A stretch of 64,000 nt of DNA, taken from assembly GCA_019694675.1 (NCBI GenBank), contig JAIBBK010000025.1, positions 16,770 to 80,769 on the forward strand. Direction: 5' to 3'. Shown here piece by piece: positions 27,701 through 37,200 of the stretch (within the stretch, counting starts at the first letter, position 1; every line of letters begins with the position of its first letter). Made by a program: the position numbers and the translations under genes. The stretch is from Ignavibacteria bacterium (GTDB lineage Bacteria; Bacteroidota; Ignavibacteria; Tepidaquicellales; Tepidaquicellaceae). The notes under the pieces were generated by a model. That model made no database searches, had not been told where the DNA came from, and worked only from the letters and a program-made list of their open reading frames with translations.

Positions 27701-28140
27701 CGGAAATGCTGGCATTGTATGAATATTATTATGATGAGATCTACAAGCCAAGCGAATTTGAGATTTCCGGAGATGCCAAGCGCAAGATCGAAACTTATCA
27801 GTACAAGATCCTGAGAAGCCTGTCCAAGGAGATTGAGGACAAAGTATCAATAAGTGAGAGGCCGGCTTTTGAACAAAGAGTGATCCGGATGAAAAACAAC
27901 CCCGAAGAGATATCGAGGCTTGTTGGTGACGGCATCAAAAGAGTTCTGAGGGTGGAAGAGATCCTTTCATCAGCAGCGACTGCGGACGTGCATGCTGATT
28001 CTTCAGGTGCAGTTTCAACTAATATGCAGAATGTCTCAAAGAACAAGCTCCGTGAGTTCAAGGAAGCACTTGATGAGGGCTTGATAACTCAGGAGGAATA
28101 TGAAAAAGCCAAAAAGGAATTTCTGGGAGCAATGAAATAA
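24736..28140 (+). CDS. Tubulin/FtsZ-like GTPase with C-terminal SHOCT domain
   Basis: A 1134-residue protein. MPTIIIGLGGTGKEVMLRLR (residues 30-49) and the tubulin G-box SVSGGTGSGMFVD (199-211) define a tubulin-like nucleotide-binding domain of the Tubulin_2 kind. YIDTD (69-73) and GAGQIRPAARLAF (139-151) are further conserved-looking blocks. The middle (about 400-1080) is long, helical and charged, with no recognised domain. The last 36 residues (NKLREFKEALDEGLITQEEY...) are a SHOCT-like tail, often an oligomerisation or tethering module. The start is TTG with GGAGG 4 nt upstream. The stop overlaps the next ATG (TAATG). I infer GTP-dependent assembly; the cellular role is unknown. Confidence 0.8.
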   Translation: MSTQGNTENPGLIMDLSVKEKLDLKTQELMPTIIIGLGGTGKEVMLRLRRQFVEKYGSIQEFPILSYLYIDTDNAPSEESGIARERDYLINEIDFQPAEKIFNPVNPSEYIYRIQDVPHIKEWLSTTGEIAKLGTMNTGAGQIRPAARLAFFHNYDEIVAKLTSAKSRITDSKSINQVKDIHKIKNVNTDKINVYVITSVSGGTGSGMFVDMGFLLRSIFRNQAVTSCYIVLPKIYQTYGKERIYANGYAALKELEYYNLKNPFEVSWKKNEHSKFQPGVYDDTYIIDGENAKNLSLSDQNNKDIYKMLSDTIFNDFSNSDFANYKRGVRVNLVQYKQRLWPDDNSVTDNTFSRKYSSLGQATISYPLDRIVISCAYKLCEEIVNYYLTYAEGSQSEVDTYLINEFLPELGLLESKNKFQLLDSLYRSGEKTSLQSNIKGFLTQLQNDLVSGKRGSNWSSYLLSEKMKFDTNFKDDNDVNRQGMYLSQIFSNRSSYISNLVGDRERNQIGALERKINSLVNDSTRGVFYAINLLRRLQFVLTDGNFDYIPKYEKEIKDLQAVVTRLDAEFRKQFQELKEDENRSKINVLRKSAMAGTLEKVLATMDEYYNALVKLKSRYYAREICLRILALIETREKSASDKIISTGLIADLNKLTGNLGVLKNNFRRKYNYFISKQETSFNLLVYEPDDVESEFYNRYIGTGAAATEKISNLSNRLLKELGASDVTDIVNILRERDAIIIENKMLAFARKQFDGIKEDYNITEMLFEKDPIRSESKIRGMLSQAFPWLRTREIPGSFKLDESAKKFYIGIKTDSPSFRKFQSLIQSIAGSAVEFKDSADNSCITFYSEWAGFPLFYSYTVAEEMKPYYKHLSQNHNVDLHINKNYFIYHDIIPLNDEERVRLDEAYKAYLMGLIFGIFDIIPETESSRAIYKYTKQEGITVKRVEQLGIESRLVSRLFEEQGKDALRYRILKDAEEVQSRFFKAGKLAEMLALYEYYYDEIYKPSEFEISGDAKRKIETYQYKILRSLSKEIEDKVSISERPAFEQRVIRMKNNPEEISRLVGDGIKRVLRVEEILSSAATADVHADSSGAVSTNMQNVSKNKLREFKEALDEGLITQEEYEKAKKEFLGAMK

Positions 28141-28478
28141 TGCCAACTTACCAATACAGATGCGGCGACTGCGGGCACGAGTTTGAGGTCATACAGTCAA
28201 TGAAGGAAGATAAACTGAAGACTTGTCCGGCATGCGGGAAGGAAACATTGCAGAGACTGATTGGGTCAGGAAGCGGATTGATATTCAAGGGAAGCGGATT
28301 CTATCTGACTGATTACGTGAAGAAGGACGCCGGGACGCCGAAACCCGCTTCCAAGGCAACTGACTCAAAAACCGCACCGGCAAAGGAAAGTACACCACCG
28401 GCAACCAAGGATCAGAGCAAGTCCGAATCTGCGCCTTCAACAGCAAGGAAGGACACGCCCGCATCTGACAAGAAGTGA
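28140..28478 (+). CDS. FmdB-family zinc-ribbon protein
   Basis: A 112-residue protein. MPTYQYRCGDCGHEFEVIQS and KTCPACG supply Cys8, Cys11, Cys29 and Cys32 of a zinc ribbon, typical of the FmdB/CxxC_CxxC_SSSS family. GSGLIFKGSGFYLTDY follows as in other members. The last about 50 residues are a Lys/Ser/Thr/Ala/Pro-rich tail. It is translationally coupled to the tubulin-like gene through a TAATG overlap, suggesting joint expression. It is convergent with lptB with only 5 nt between, so there is no room for a terminator. The family's role is unproven. Confidence 0.85.
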   Translation: MPTYQYRCGDCGHEFEVIQSMKEDKLKTCPACGKETLQRLIGSGSGLIFKGSGFYLTDYVKKDAGTPKPASKATDSKTAPAKESTPPATKDQSKSESAPSTARKDTPASDKK

Positions 28479-28483
28479 AGAAT

Positions 28484-29242
28484 CTACTCAGCTCCCCTGC
28501 TCTTGAGTAAGTACCTGTCAAGGCTGAAGTTCTCTCCGAGATAGTACTTCCTCACCATTTCATCCTCAGCAAGATCCTTTGCAATCCCGGACCTGAATAT
28601 CTTTCCGTCAATCAGTATGTAAGCCCTGTCAACGATCGAGAGAGTTTCATGGACATTGTGATCTGTAATGAGGATCCCAATCCCTTCATTCTTAAGATTC
28701 TGCACGATCCTCATTATCTCCTCTGATGCTATCGGATCGATCCCCGCAAACGGTTCATCCAGCAATATGAACTTCGGATCCGAAGCAAGGCATCTTGCGA
28801 TCTCAGTCCTTCTCCTCTCTCCTCCCGAAAGAACATATCCTTTGGAATCCCTGACCTTCTCCAGTTTGAATTCGGCAATGAGTTCTTCCGCTCTCTTTTG
28901 CCTCGCGGGCTTATCCAGATCGCTGAACTGAAGGATCGACATAATGTTGTCATAAACGCTCATTCTCCGGAACACCGATGCCTCCTGAGGCAGATAACCA
29001 ATTCCGAGACGCGCCCGCCTGTACATTGGAAGAGAAGTGATCTCTTCCTTGTCCAGTTCAATAACGCCTTCATTGGGCTTTACGATGCCGCAAATCATAT
29101 AAAAAGTTGTCGTCTTGCCCGCTCCGTTGGGGCCAAGGAGTCCGACAATCTCGCCCTGCCTGAGTGAAAGCGATACATTGTTGACAACTTTTCTCTTCTT
29201 GTATTCCTTAACCAGCCCTCTTGCTGTAAGCTCGCTTTTCAA
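28484..29242 (-). CDS. lptB: LPS export ABC transporter ATPase LptB
   Basis: The 252-residue ABC ATPase powers extraction of lipopolysaccharide from the inner membrane with LptFG. It has Walker [39 protein letters not shown] (the LptB-specific Q-loop region), the signature [16 protein letters not shown] and Walker [14 protein letters not shown]. The specific match through GYLPQE and RRRTEIAR separates it from livG-type ATPases. It is the last gene of the minus-strand envelope run, 8 nt after pdxJ. Confidence 0.94.
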   Translation of the reverse strand: MKSELTARGLVKEYKKRKVVNNVSLSLRQGEIVGLLGPNGAGKTTTFYMICGIVKPNEGVIELDKEEITSLPMYRRARLGIGYLPQEASVFRRMSVYDNIMSILQFSDLDKPARQKRAEELIAEFKLEKVRDSKGYVLSGGERRRTEIARCLASDPKFILLDEPFAGIDPIASEEIMRIVQNLKNEGIGILITDHNVHETLSIVDRAYILIDGKIFRSGIAKDLAEDEMVRKYYLGENFSLDRYLLKSRGAE

Positions 29243-29250
29243 TTTCTCCT

Positions 29251-29970
29251 TCAGCGGTTGCTTCTTACTATGGAGAGCATGTCTTCCACTGCCTTGTGCA
29301 GTCCGGTAAACACGGCTCTCGAAATGATTGAGTGGCCTATGCTGATCTCCTGGATCTCAGAAATGTTCAGTATCGGATGTACATTTGTATAGTTTAAGCC
29401 GTGACCTGCGGTTACAACAAGCCCCTGCTCACTTGCCATTCTTGCAATCGAGCCGATCTTGCTTAATTCTGTGAGGATCTGTCTCTCGTTCCTGGCGTTG
29501 GCGTAAGTTCCGGTATGTATCTCAATAACCTGGGCGTTAAGTTCAATTGCCCCGTCAATCGCCTCCGGCTTTGGGTCTATGAACAAACTGACAGGAATCT
29601 CTTTCGATTGCAGTTCACCGATGACCTTTCGCAGGTTTTCCCTGTTTGCGTATATATCCAATCCGCCCTCGGTTGTAAGCTCCTTCCTCTTTTCGGGAAC
29701 AAGCGTTACCAGATCAGGCAGTATTTCGATTGCAATTCCGAGCATTTCATCAGTAGCCGCCATCTCAAGGTCGAGCTTCGTATTGACAGTGTCCCGAAGC
29801 AGTCTCACATCCCTGTCATTTATATGCCTTCTGTCTTCCCTCAGGTGGCATACAATGCCGTCAGCTCCGGCAAGTTCACAAATTCCCGCGGCAATGACAG
29901 GATCCGGCTCGCGCTCTCCGCGCGCTTCGCGCAATGTGGCTACATGGTCAATGTTAATGGCTAGTTTCAT
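29251..29970 (-). CDS. pdxJ: Pyridoxine 5'-phosphate synthase
   Basis: The 239-residue TIM-barrel enzyme condenses 1-deoxyxylulose-5-phosphate with 3-amino-2-oxopropyl phosphate in DXP-dependent vitamin B6 synthesis. It has [33 protein letters not shown] (active-site His and Arg), [20 protein letters not shown] and [13 protein letters not shown]. Length is normal. It lies 42 nt downstream of the CPBP-type gene and just before lptB. Confidence 0.96.
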   Translation of the reverse strand: MKLAINIDHVATLREARGEREPDPVIAAGICELAGADGIVCHLREDRRHINDRDVRLLRDTVNTKLDLEMAATDEMLGIAIEILPDLVTLVPEKRKELTTEGGLDIYANRENLRKVIGELQSKEIPVSLFIDPKPEAIDGAIELNAQVIEIHTGTYANARNERQILTELSKIGSIARMASEQGLVVTAGHGLNYTNVHPILNISEIQEISIGHSIISRAVFTGLHKAVEDMLSIVRSNR

Positions 29971-30012
29971 GGAGGTCCTGTGTTTACGGATTTAAGAATA
30001 AGAAAACAAATC

Positions 30013-30735
30013 TCAAATGGCGCCTGATGATCTCAGGATTGAAAGGGAGTCAATTAACAGCATAACGATCCAGTGAAGTATCCAGCAATAAATGAATGAC
30101 CCGCTTCTGAGGGCCTGCAATCCAAGTATTATTCCTGCGAAGATCGAGGCAAACAGTTCCAGTTCAGGCTTTCCTTTGTGCAAGATAAAGAACGGTATCA
30201 TCTGTATAAATACCGAATAGTATCCGAACCGTGGCTTGAGGCCGAACAGCATGTAGCCTCTCCAGAAGAATTCCCATCCAAGCATGTAGATCAGAATGCA
30301 AAGCTCATAGATAACAAACATGCTGAGGCTCTCTCCGGCCTTCTTTCCTCCCTGTGGATAAGCATTCATGAATTCTTTTGTACCGGAAATGACAATTATA
30401 ACAACTACCATTACCGCGAGAAACAAGACTGAGGTAACAACACCAAACCTGACATCTCCAAGCCTGAAACCGTAGTCACTCAGTTTTTCCTTAAGGACAA
30501 ACCTGATGAGCACTGCCGGAATTGCAAACATTATGAAACCGTCTGCAAGAAACCAGTAGATCCTTGACAGAAGCTTGTCTGTACCGAAATGATCATAATA
30601 GAAAGAAGGGCTGCCGAATGCTATCGACACGAATGTGATCACTGCCGAAGTAAGCAGGATGAAGACCGTCTTGAAGTCAAGTTTCTTTAATTCCGACCAG
30701 GCGGTGAGAACTTCAGTTCTGAAGTATTCTATCAA
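30013..30735 (-). CDS. CPBP-type (CAAX/Abi) membrane protease homologue
   Basis: A 240-residue membrane protein with six or seven hydrophobic helices. LGWEFFWRGYMLFGL resembles the EExxxR motif 1 of CPBP intramembrane proteases with only one of the two Glu. FFILHKGK supplies a later His, and the C-terminal GSFIYCWILHWIVML the second. The catalytic set looks partial, so it may be a non-classical or degenerate member. It begins 6 nt after the YbbR gene and so belongs to the same transcript. The substrate is unknown. Confidence 0.68.
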   Translation of the reverse strand: MIEYFRTEVLTAWSELKKLDFKTVFILLTSAVITFVSIAFGSPSFYYDHFGTDKLLSRIYWFLADGFIMFAIPAVLIRFVLKEKLSDYGFRLGDVRFGVVTSVLFLAVMVVVIIVISGTKEFMNAYPQGGKKAGESLSMFVIYELCILIYMLGWEFFWRGYMLFGLKPRFGYYSVFIQMIPFFILHKGKPELELFASIFAGIILGLQALRSGSFIYCWILHWIVMLLIDSLSILRSSGAI

Positions 30736-30741
30736 TGTCCG

Positions 30742-31659
30742 TCAAAATTTCTTCTTGATGATGTACTGCAGTTTCTGCGGCTCAGACTTAAGCAGAGTGG
30801 TTTCCTCGGGTATCAGAATCTGAGGGACTATGAAACCCAACGTATCCTCCTCAATGGCTTCAAACTCCAGGATGGCCGAAACATCTGTGGGAAGGATCCG
30901 GGCGAGCTGATCAACTCCTCCCCTGACAGACACACTGATCTTTGGCGGGATCACAAGCACCTCCTTATCATCCGGAACTCCGTTCACAGAGATAAGAACA
31001 TCTTCAATTGTCTTCTCCGCAGAAAGCTGAATGTTGTACCTGAAGTCAACGAACTTGATGCCGTACTTCAGCGAGTTTGGCAAGGTATCTTTGAGAGCTA
31101 TCGTACCTGACAGCGGTGCATTGACATTCTCAAACACCCTCACTTCCGTGGGTATGAACCTGATCTTGCTCACTACATTGGCGGCGCCGGAAATTTCAAT
31201 GGAATCGGGAGTGAGTTTGGGAGTCCCGACAATTGCGTAGCCTTCTCTGAGATTTACCCTGATATTGTTTCTTACAGGAACCGTCTTTTCAAGGATCTTG
31301 TCAAACTCAATGTCAATTGTATCGGGATCTATGGAAACGAGAGATACATCCGGGTTGAGATTAACTCTTTCGCTGACAAGTTGTTCAGTGGCAATCTTCG
31401 TGTCACGCTTATACTTTGACAGGTCAAGCGTATATTTCAGATCCTTTGAGATCAGAACGCTGAGCAGATCCCAGCCTTTTCCCCTTACTGTTACATCTAT
31501 CGAAGACGGCATATCTTCCGTAACCGCCTGAGACTTTCCTGTCCTGATCTCCAGAGGGATGGAGAGGTCGAGAGAATAGCTTTTGCTAAGACTGACGTAT
31601 ATCCATAGCGCCACGGAGAAGAGAAATGCAGCAATGAATATCGGAAGTTGTTTTTTCAA
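30742..31659 (-). CDS. YbbR-domain membrane-anchored protein
   Basis: A 305-residue protein with one N-terminal membrane helix (LPIFIAAFLFSVALWIYVSLS) and an extracytoplasmic beta-rich part with YbbR-like repeats (for example VPVRNNIRVNLREGYAIVGT and PDSIEISGAANVVSKI). Related proteins (CdaR in Firmicutes) modulate diadenylate cyclase, but no cdaA gene is here, so that link is not claimed. It begins 5 nt after the GWxTD gene and is followed by the CPBP gene at 6 nt. Confidence 0.78.
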   Translation of the reverse strand: MKKQLPIFIAAFLFSVALWIYVSLSKSYSLDLSIPLEIRTGKSQAVTEDMPSSIDVTVRGKGWDLLSVLISKDLKYTLDLSKYKRDTKIATEQLVSERVNLNPDVSLVSIDPDTIDIEFDKILEKTVPVRNNIRVNLREGYAIVGTPKLTPDSIEISGAANVVSKIRFIPTEVRVFENVNAPLSGTIALKDTLPNSLKYGIKFVDFRYNIQLSAEKTIEDVLISVNGVPDDKEVLVIPPKISVSVRGGVDQLARILPTDVSAILEFEAIEEDTLGFIVPQILIPEETTLLKSEPQKLQYIIKKKF

Positions 31660-31664
31660 GATGC

Positions 31665-33044
31665 TCAGGGTTTAAGCTGATCTCTCCAGTTCTGATTCTG
31701 AAGTTCATTTCTGAAAGTGCTGTTAACGAGCCAGTAGACTCCGGTCATGGGCTGCAGTTCAACGAAATCACACTCCCCGCCGCCCTCAACATTGTCATAC
31801 TTCCATACTTCATAGCTTTTGGTTGAAGTTTCAAAAGGATACCGTTCAATATCATCAGGCTTGCCGTAGATAATGTATATTCTTCCCCTGTCCGACTTCC
31901 AGCCTTCCTTGAATGACTCTTTGAAATTCTTGTTTGCCTCGTTCACCCTCTTCAGATATTCAAATCTCGTTTCGAGTATCTGTGTTTCCGGTTTCGCATC
32001 CCTTGACTTCCAGAAACTGTAAATGAACTTTCTTTTGTCATCCAGTGATTTAAGCACTTCGTACTGGTCGTATTGCTTTTCAGGCATGATATAGATCATC
32101 CGTTCGACTTCTTTCTCAAGATCTTCTTCAGACATCGCCGCAAACTCGCTCATAAGAAATCCGTCTGCCTTGTTCGGCTCATTCTTCGCTACCGTTTCCG
32201 AGAATATGTAGAACTTCTTGTCTTTAGCTGCCTTTTCGGTGCCGTCAGCGCCGATCACAGATGCTGTAAACAGGTAAGTGCCGCTCTGGAGAGTATCAAC
32301 TTTGAAACTGCCGTAATCCGCCTTGGACGGTGCTTTTGTATTGAAGTTCTTTACATTGCGGATAATCGTATCGCCCTTGAGAAGCAGTACGGAATATATG
32401 ATTGAGTATTTATCTCCCACATTCTCACTTGTCAATCCGTAGAACTCCAGGTAGTAGTTAGCATTGGGAAGATTCTTGCCAAATAGTCCGGATGGATTGG
32501 GAATGACTTCCAGAGTATTTTTGTAAAAAACACTCTTGTCGTTCGAGGATTTGGAAATCGCATTTGCCCATTCAATATCGCTTATCTCGCAATTTCCGGC
32601 GCTGTTGTTGTCAGCAATGAATTCCGTCTCATAAGTCTCAACTTTCTCTTCATTTTCAAAATCACTTCCCCTGAGCGTAAGGACATAGGTGCCTGGATTC
32701 AGGATGAAATTCAACTGTCCTACAAGATTTTGCATAGAATTCTTGTCTGAGGTATCACGAACCACAGAAGGTGTCTTGTAAGTATTGGTGTGTACAATAC
32801 TTCCGTCAAGCTTATTCTTGATTTCCACTTCGATCTTAACTGAAGCTGAGAAGGAAGCATCATCCTTAGTGTATTTCAGAAGTCTTTGAGGTACTGAGTA
32901 ATACACTTCAAGAATTGACGCACCGCCCGGATCGCGAAAGAGGGCGTAATCAAAACTGAAGAAAAGCTGACTGTTGTCTGCCTTCAGTACAAGGCTTGCC
33001 AATAGCAGAATGGCAGTGATGAGAGTTCGTAGTTTGGAAATCAT
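31665..33044 (-). CDS. GWxTD-domain secreted protein
   Basis: About 459 residues, exported (signal KLRTLITAILLLASLVLKA). The C-terminal about 120 residues are the GWxTD domain: KRKFIYSFWKSRDAKPET, then FEYLKRVNEANKNF, then GWKSDRGRIYIIYGKPDD, where Thr of the name motif is Ser here. The N-terminal part looks like beta-sandwich domains. The family is common in the FCB group and often sits near T9SS genes, but its function is unknown. I chose ATG 33044 over the upstream TTG 33074, because the TTG lies inside a stem-loop and the ATG opens directly into the signal peptide. Confidence 0.82.
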   Translation of the reverse strand: MISKLRTLITAILLLASLVLKADNSQLFFSFDYALFRDPGGASILEVYYSVPQRLLKYTKDDASFSASVKIEVEIKNKLDGSIVHTNTYKTPSVVRDTSDKNSMQNLVGQLNFILNPGTYVLTLRGSDFENEEKVETYETEFIADNNSAGNCEISDIEWANAISKSSNDKSVFYKNTLEVIPNPSGLFGKNLPNANYYLEFYGLTSENVGDKYSIIYSVLLLKGDTIIRNVKNFNTKAPSKADYGSFKVDTLQSGTYLFTASVIGADGTEKAAKDKKFYIFSETVAKNEPNKADGFLMSEFAAMSEEDLEKEVERMIYIMPEKQYDQYEVLKSLDDKRKFIYSFWKSRDAKPETQILETRFEYLKRVNEANKNFKESFKEGWKSDRGRIYIIYGKPDDIERYPFETSTKSYEVWKYDNVEGGGECDFVELQPMTGVYWLVNSTFRNELQNQNWRDQLKP

Positions 33045-33057
33045 TGTTTGCTTTAAA

Positions 33058-33095
33058 CTCAAAAAGGTAATCAAATCAATGATTACCTTTTTGAG
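33058..33095 (-). terminator. 16-bp stem-loop between porV and GWxTD genes
   Basis: CTCAAAAAGGTAATCA (33058-33073) and TGATTACCTTTTTGAG (33080-33095) are perfect complements with a 6-nt loop. On the minus strand the inner GGTAATCA/TGATTACC stem is followed by TTTTTGAG. It can therefore work as a rho-independent terminator or attenuator ahead of the GWxTD-YbbR-CPBP-pdxJ-lptB block. Confidence 0.75.
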
Positions 33096-33118
33096 AAAAT
33101 AGATTCGAGTTGTTGAGT

Positions 33119-34162
33119 TTAGAAGCCTACCTTCAGCGTGAAGAATTGGTTTGCATCAAATCTGTCGCTGGTAGGAAGCCTGTAAGCATAGTCAAAAGCA
33201 ATATCAAAACTGCTGCTTACGCCATACCTTAGACCTGCACCAAAACTCGCACCTGTGAAAGCTCTGTCATCAGCATTATCCTGGCTGAACGCATATCCGC
33301 CTCTGAGGAAGAAGAGCTTGTCATAGTTGTACTCGAGACCAAGATTGTAATCATCGCCTGAGAAGCTGTTGTTCTGGAAGGTTCCGTGAGCGATAAGGTT
33401 GTTTCTCTTATCGAGCCTGAAATCGTAGCTCAGGCCAAGCGAAAGCGCTGTCGGAAGCTCTGCATCCTCAAGCTGGATGTTTCTCGGCTCCTGCGGAGTT
33501 CCGTTCTGCGTTCCCGGCGGCTGAAAAAACTGCTCAAGATCCGGTCCTGAGAATGTCATTGAAGGTCCAAGGTTTTTCAGCGCTACTGCAAACTGAAGTC
33601 CGGAACCGATAACGTTATAGCTCAGGCCAAAATCCATTGCAAATCCCGTTGCGTTTTCACGTGCGATCTTTTCATAGATCACCTTGGCTGTTGCACCGAA
33701 AGTGATCCTGTCAGTCATTTGCCTTGCGTATGACAGCCCTGTGGTGATGTAGGTCGGAGAGAAAGTCTCACCGGTTCCTTCAGGATTGCTTACTGTTGTT
33801 ACAGGAATGTCACCAAAGCTAAGCGCTCTGACGGAAAGTGCAAATGTTCCGAGGTTTGGCACCTTGTAAGCTCCGGCAAAGTAATTGACGTTGATGTCTG
33901 CAATGTAGATCTGGCTTGAGAACATTGCTTCACCCATTTTGGTGTTCATATTCGCAAGTCCGGAAGGATTCCAGTGCAGTGCATCAACCCCTGATACGGT
34001 AGCCAGATTTGCTCCACCCAATGCCGTGCCAACGGAGCCAACAGGAATCAGCAACTCCCGAGCAGCGGACAACCCGTACTTGTTTTTCGGGCCTGCAAGC
34101 AGGCTGCCGGCGGTAACCAAGAGCAGCGCGACAGCTAGCAGGTTTGTGTACTTATTTTTCAT
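33119..34162 (-). CDS. porV: PorV/PorQ-family outer-membrane protein
   Basis: A 347-residue beta-barrel protein with a signal peptide (LLAVALLLVTAGSLLAG). SAARELLIPVGSVGTALGGANLA followed by GVDALHWNPSGLA is the hallmark opening of the PorV/PorQ (UPF0164) family, and the protein ends in a terminal aromatic (FFTLKVGF) like outer-membrane barrels. PorV takes T9SS cargo from the translocon to the surface; PorQ-type paralogues look similar. ATG 34162 is preferred to 34192, because GGAG lies 9 nt before it. Directly upstream is a 1081-residue T9SS cargo gene, so the two may work as a pair. Confidence 0.82.
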   Translation of the reverse strand: MKNKYTNLLAVALLLVTAGSLLAGPKNKYGLSAARELLIPVGSVGTALGGANLATVSGVDALHWNPSGLANMNTKMGEAMFSSQIYIADINVNYFAGAYKVPNLGTFALSVRALSFGDIPVTTVSNPEGTGETFSPTYITTGLSYARQMTDRITFGATAKVIYEKIARENATGFAMDFGLSYNVIGSGLQFAVALKNLGPSMTFSGPDLEQFFQPPGTQNGTPQEPRNIQLEDAELPTALSLGLSYDFRLDKRNNLIAHGTFQNNSFSGDDYNLGLEYNYDKLFFLRGGYAFSQDNADDRAFTGASFGAGLRYGVSSSFDIAFDYAYRLPTSDRFDANQFFTLKVGF

Positions 34163-34200
34163 CTTTAGTTGCTCCTTAAAATTATTTTTCATTTTACCAC

Positions 34201-34226
34201 TGCCTGCGCCTTTGCAGGCGCAGGCA
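34201..34226 (-). repeat. 11-bp stem-loop between T9SS cargo and porV genes
   Basis: TGCCTGCGCCT (34201-34211) and AGGCGCAGGCA (34216-34226) are perfect complements with a 4-nt loop. No T tract follows on the minus strand, so it looks like an mRNA processing or stability element, not a terminator. Confidence 0.7.
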
Positions 34227-34235
34227 ATGAGTGAA

Positions 34236-37200
34236 TTAGAATGTTTGAATTCTTTCCGTCGGCGCGAATATCGCGATCTTCAATGTCTTTGCACCTATGG
34301 AGCCTGCATCAACATATGCGATATACATACCGCTGGCAACCGGAATTTGATTGGCATTCTGCAAATCCCATCTTTCGAGGGAGTTATTTGGATCGTTATT
34401 GTCTCTGACAATTTTCCTTACCAATATTCCGTCAAGCGTATAGATGTAGATCGTGCATTTTGGCGGAAGATTGCTGAAGTAAATGAACCTGTCAAACGGA
34501 TCGGTCTCAAGACTGCTGCCGCCGAAATACGGGTTCGGGAATACTCCAACCTTGTCAATCTTCGAAGATGCGACTGCATCGTCATTGGTTTGAGTGCCCG
34601 TTACATTCCAGGAATATCTCATCGGATAGCCCGGAACGAAATTGGGTTTCGTGATCCTGTAAGGTGTAACTGTCAGTGTTCCTGAAATTGATTCCAGGGT
34701 CACACCGCTTCTGAGTCGCGGCAACCATCCGTACATAACGTCCATGGCCGGGAATCCAAGCGTCGGGCTTGCCAATCCCGGATTCTTGTTGGTATAGTTG
34801 TTGTCCGGATTCGGGTTATAGACAGAGGCAAGAATGTATGTGAACTCGTAGCCTCCGAGCTTCTCGAAGTTGTTAGCTGTTCCGCCCTTCGGATTCCAAG
34901 TTCCGCTGTTATCAGCATCCATAAAGGCAACATTCATTTGCCTTGGCGCACCGCCGGTTGAATCAAGTTCATCAACCATGAATGCGCTGAATGGAACATC
35001 AACCATGTTATTGTACGGAGTGTTCGTATAGTTCGTATCCGTCGGCACATACCTGTAAGCTTTTGATGTGAATTCCGGACCGAACTTTATCTGGATCTTT
35101 CTCAGAGGGCCTCCGTTCAGAATCGGGCTGGTGCCTGTCTGAACAAAATTTTGCCCGTTCGCTTTAACCCTGGAGGTGCTGTTCCTGAATGTACCGTTTG
35201 TCGGGAAGCTCATTCCAAGGCTTCGGCTCTGAAATTGCCTGTTGGTGATTATCTTTGCTGTCTTCACTGCATTTGTGTCCGGGCCAACGAACCATTCACC
35301 GCCGGGCGGGTCATATGTCCATGCGATTTGTCTAGATTTTGTACTGTCAGATGGAAGACCCGGATCAGGAACAAGACCAGAATCACTAATCACCTGATGA
35401 ATCATCAGGAAGCCGTCAATTGTCCTTGCTGTATCCTGTGTTCCGGAGAAGTCATCAATGTTCTCATACAGCAATTCCCTGCTGCCGCCGCTCAATGTCC
35501 TGTAAAGCGACCAGGTCGGACGTGCATTGGTACCGCCGTAAACTGATTCATAGGCTGCGGACTTCAGATTCAGAGGCTCAATGATTATAGGCATTACGCC
35601 TAGGTCTCTATTGCTTGTGTAAACTGTATCACCCAAGCCGTAATTGACCTGTGTTCCCGCGCTTAATGTCTGCGGGATCACCTGAATCACACATGACTGG
35701 ACAGGAGATTCATTTACCCTTGGTGTTATTCCGCCAATGGAATCGTAATAGTACGCCGTCACTGAATAATAGTAAGGTGTACCTGAAACTATGAAAGTGT
35801 TTGTGATGTAATCCTTGTCAAGTACTATGTACCTGGATATTCCATTGTTTGTCCCTTTTTGAACAACAATAACAGCATATGTACCATACTCGGGCAACAA
35901 GACACTGTCTTTAATGTCTCCAATACCATCTATAAGATCGTAGGTAGCAATCAGTGTTCTTTGCTCAGGAGTTGAACCATTAGTACCGGGCACAATCTGA
36001 TACACGTTGTAACCCTGGAATCTGTAGACTCCGCCTGAAAGCTTATTGACAATGCTGTCGTTTCTTTCATTCTCATCGCCCCATGAGAGGTAAATTTTTC
36101 CGTTACCCGGAGCGTAAGATGATACGTTCGGACATTTGGCGGCATCCGGAACTGCGAAGTTGTTGTCGAAGATTCTTTGGGCCAAATCATCTGCCTCTTT
36201 CAATGCCTTAACGCTCTTGAGGTTGTTTTCACCCCTTGCAATTACCTGCGCAACAATGATTGACTGGGTATCACCAGGGTTCACTACCAAAGGACCGGAA
36301 CATTGCATGAATCTTCTGTCTCCTCCGCTGGTTTCATTCCATCCACCACCGGTTGAAGGATCACCAGAGTAAGCAAAGGTTGTTGTATCTCCCCCCGGCG
36401 TAACCCATGGCGTTCCGTTCTTTTTGATGCCCTGAAGATTTAAATATGTCTCCCTGAAGTTTGATGGGTCACCTACACTTGGGTCACCGTTTGAGTAAGT
36501 GTTGAATGCTGAAACTCCAAGTTCTCTGAAGTTCGGCTTAACAATGAGATTGTTACTTCCCGGCGGCTGAAAATATCTGACGGTATCTCCGGGGCTTGGA
36601 ACTATCGGTCCTCTGAAATAGTCAAATCCGACTGCCGGAGGTGCAACGCCGTAGTTTGGATCATTGTTGTCAAAATTATATGTTATTCCAAGGTCAAGTG
36701 TTGTATCAACAGCACACGCATCGTCGTTTGCATCACCAAGGTCATCATCAGTCCAAAGTGCAATATAGCACTTTGTCCACGGCTGATTACTTCTGTTAAT
36801 GATCCTGAATTCCGAGAATGACATATTGCTGAGCGGACCGTTAACATTGTATGACCAGTTGGTCTGAAGGATTTGCGCTTTCAGCGGTGCCGTGCTTCCG
36901 GCATTGTTTCCGTGAGCGCTCGCATAACCGTCAGTGTAAGAGTAGAACATCGTTTGTGACCCTAGCAGAAGAGGATTGCCTGCGCTGTCAAGGTATGCAC
37001 CCTGTCCGGCTGCAATCGTTCTCCATGGACCGTAATCCGATGTATCAGTTGAAGACAAATTATAGATCCTGTAGTTAGGATCATCATTTCCCTGTGGATT
37101 TCCGTTGTCGTCAACATATCCGGGGAGGTATTCATAGTCATATTCAGCGATACAAACAAGAGTGTCGCCGTCAACTACTGCGCCAATCCAGATGCCGGAT

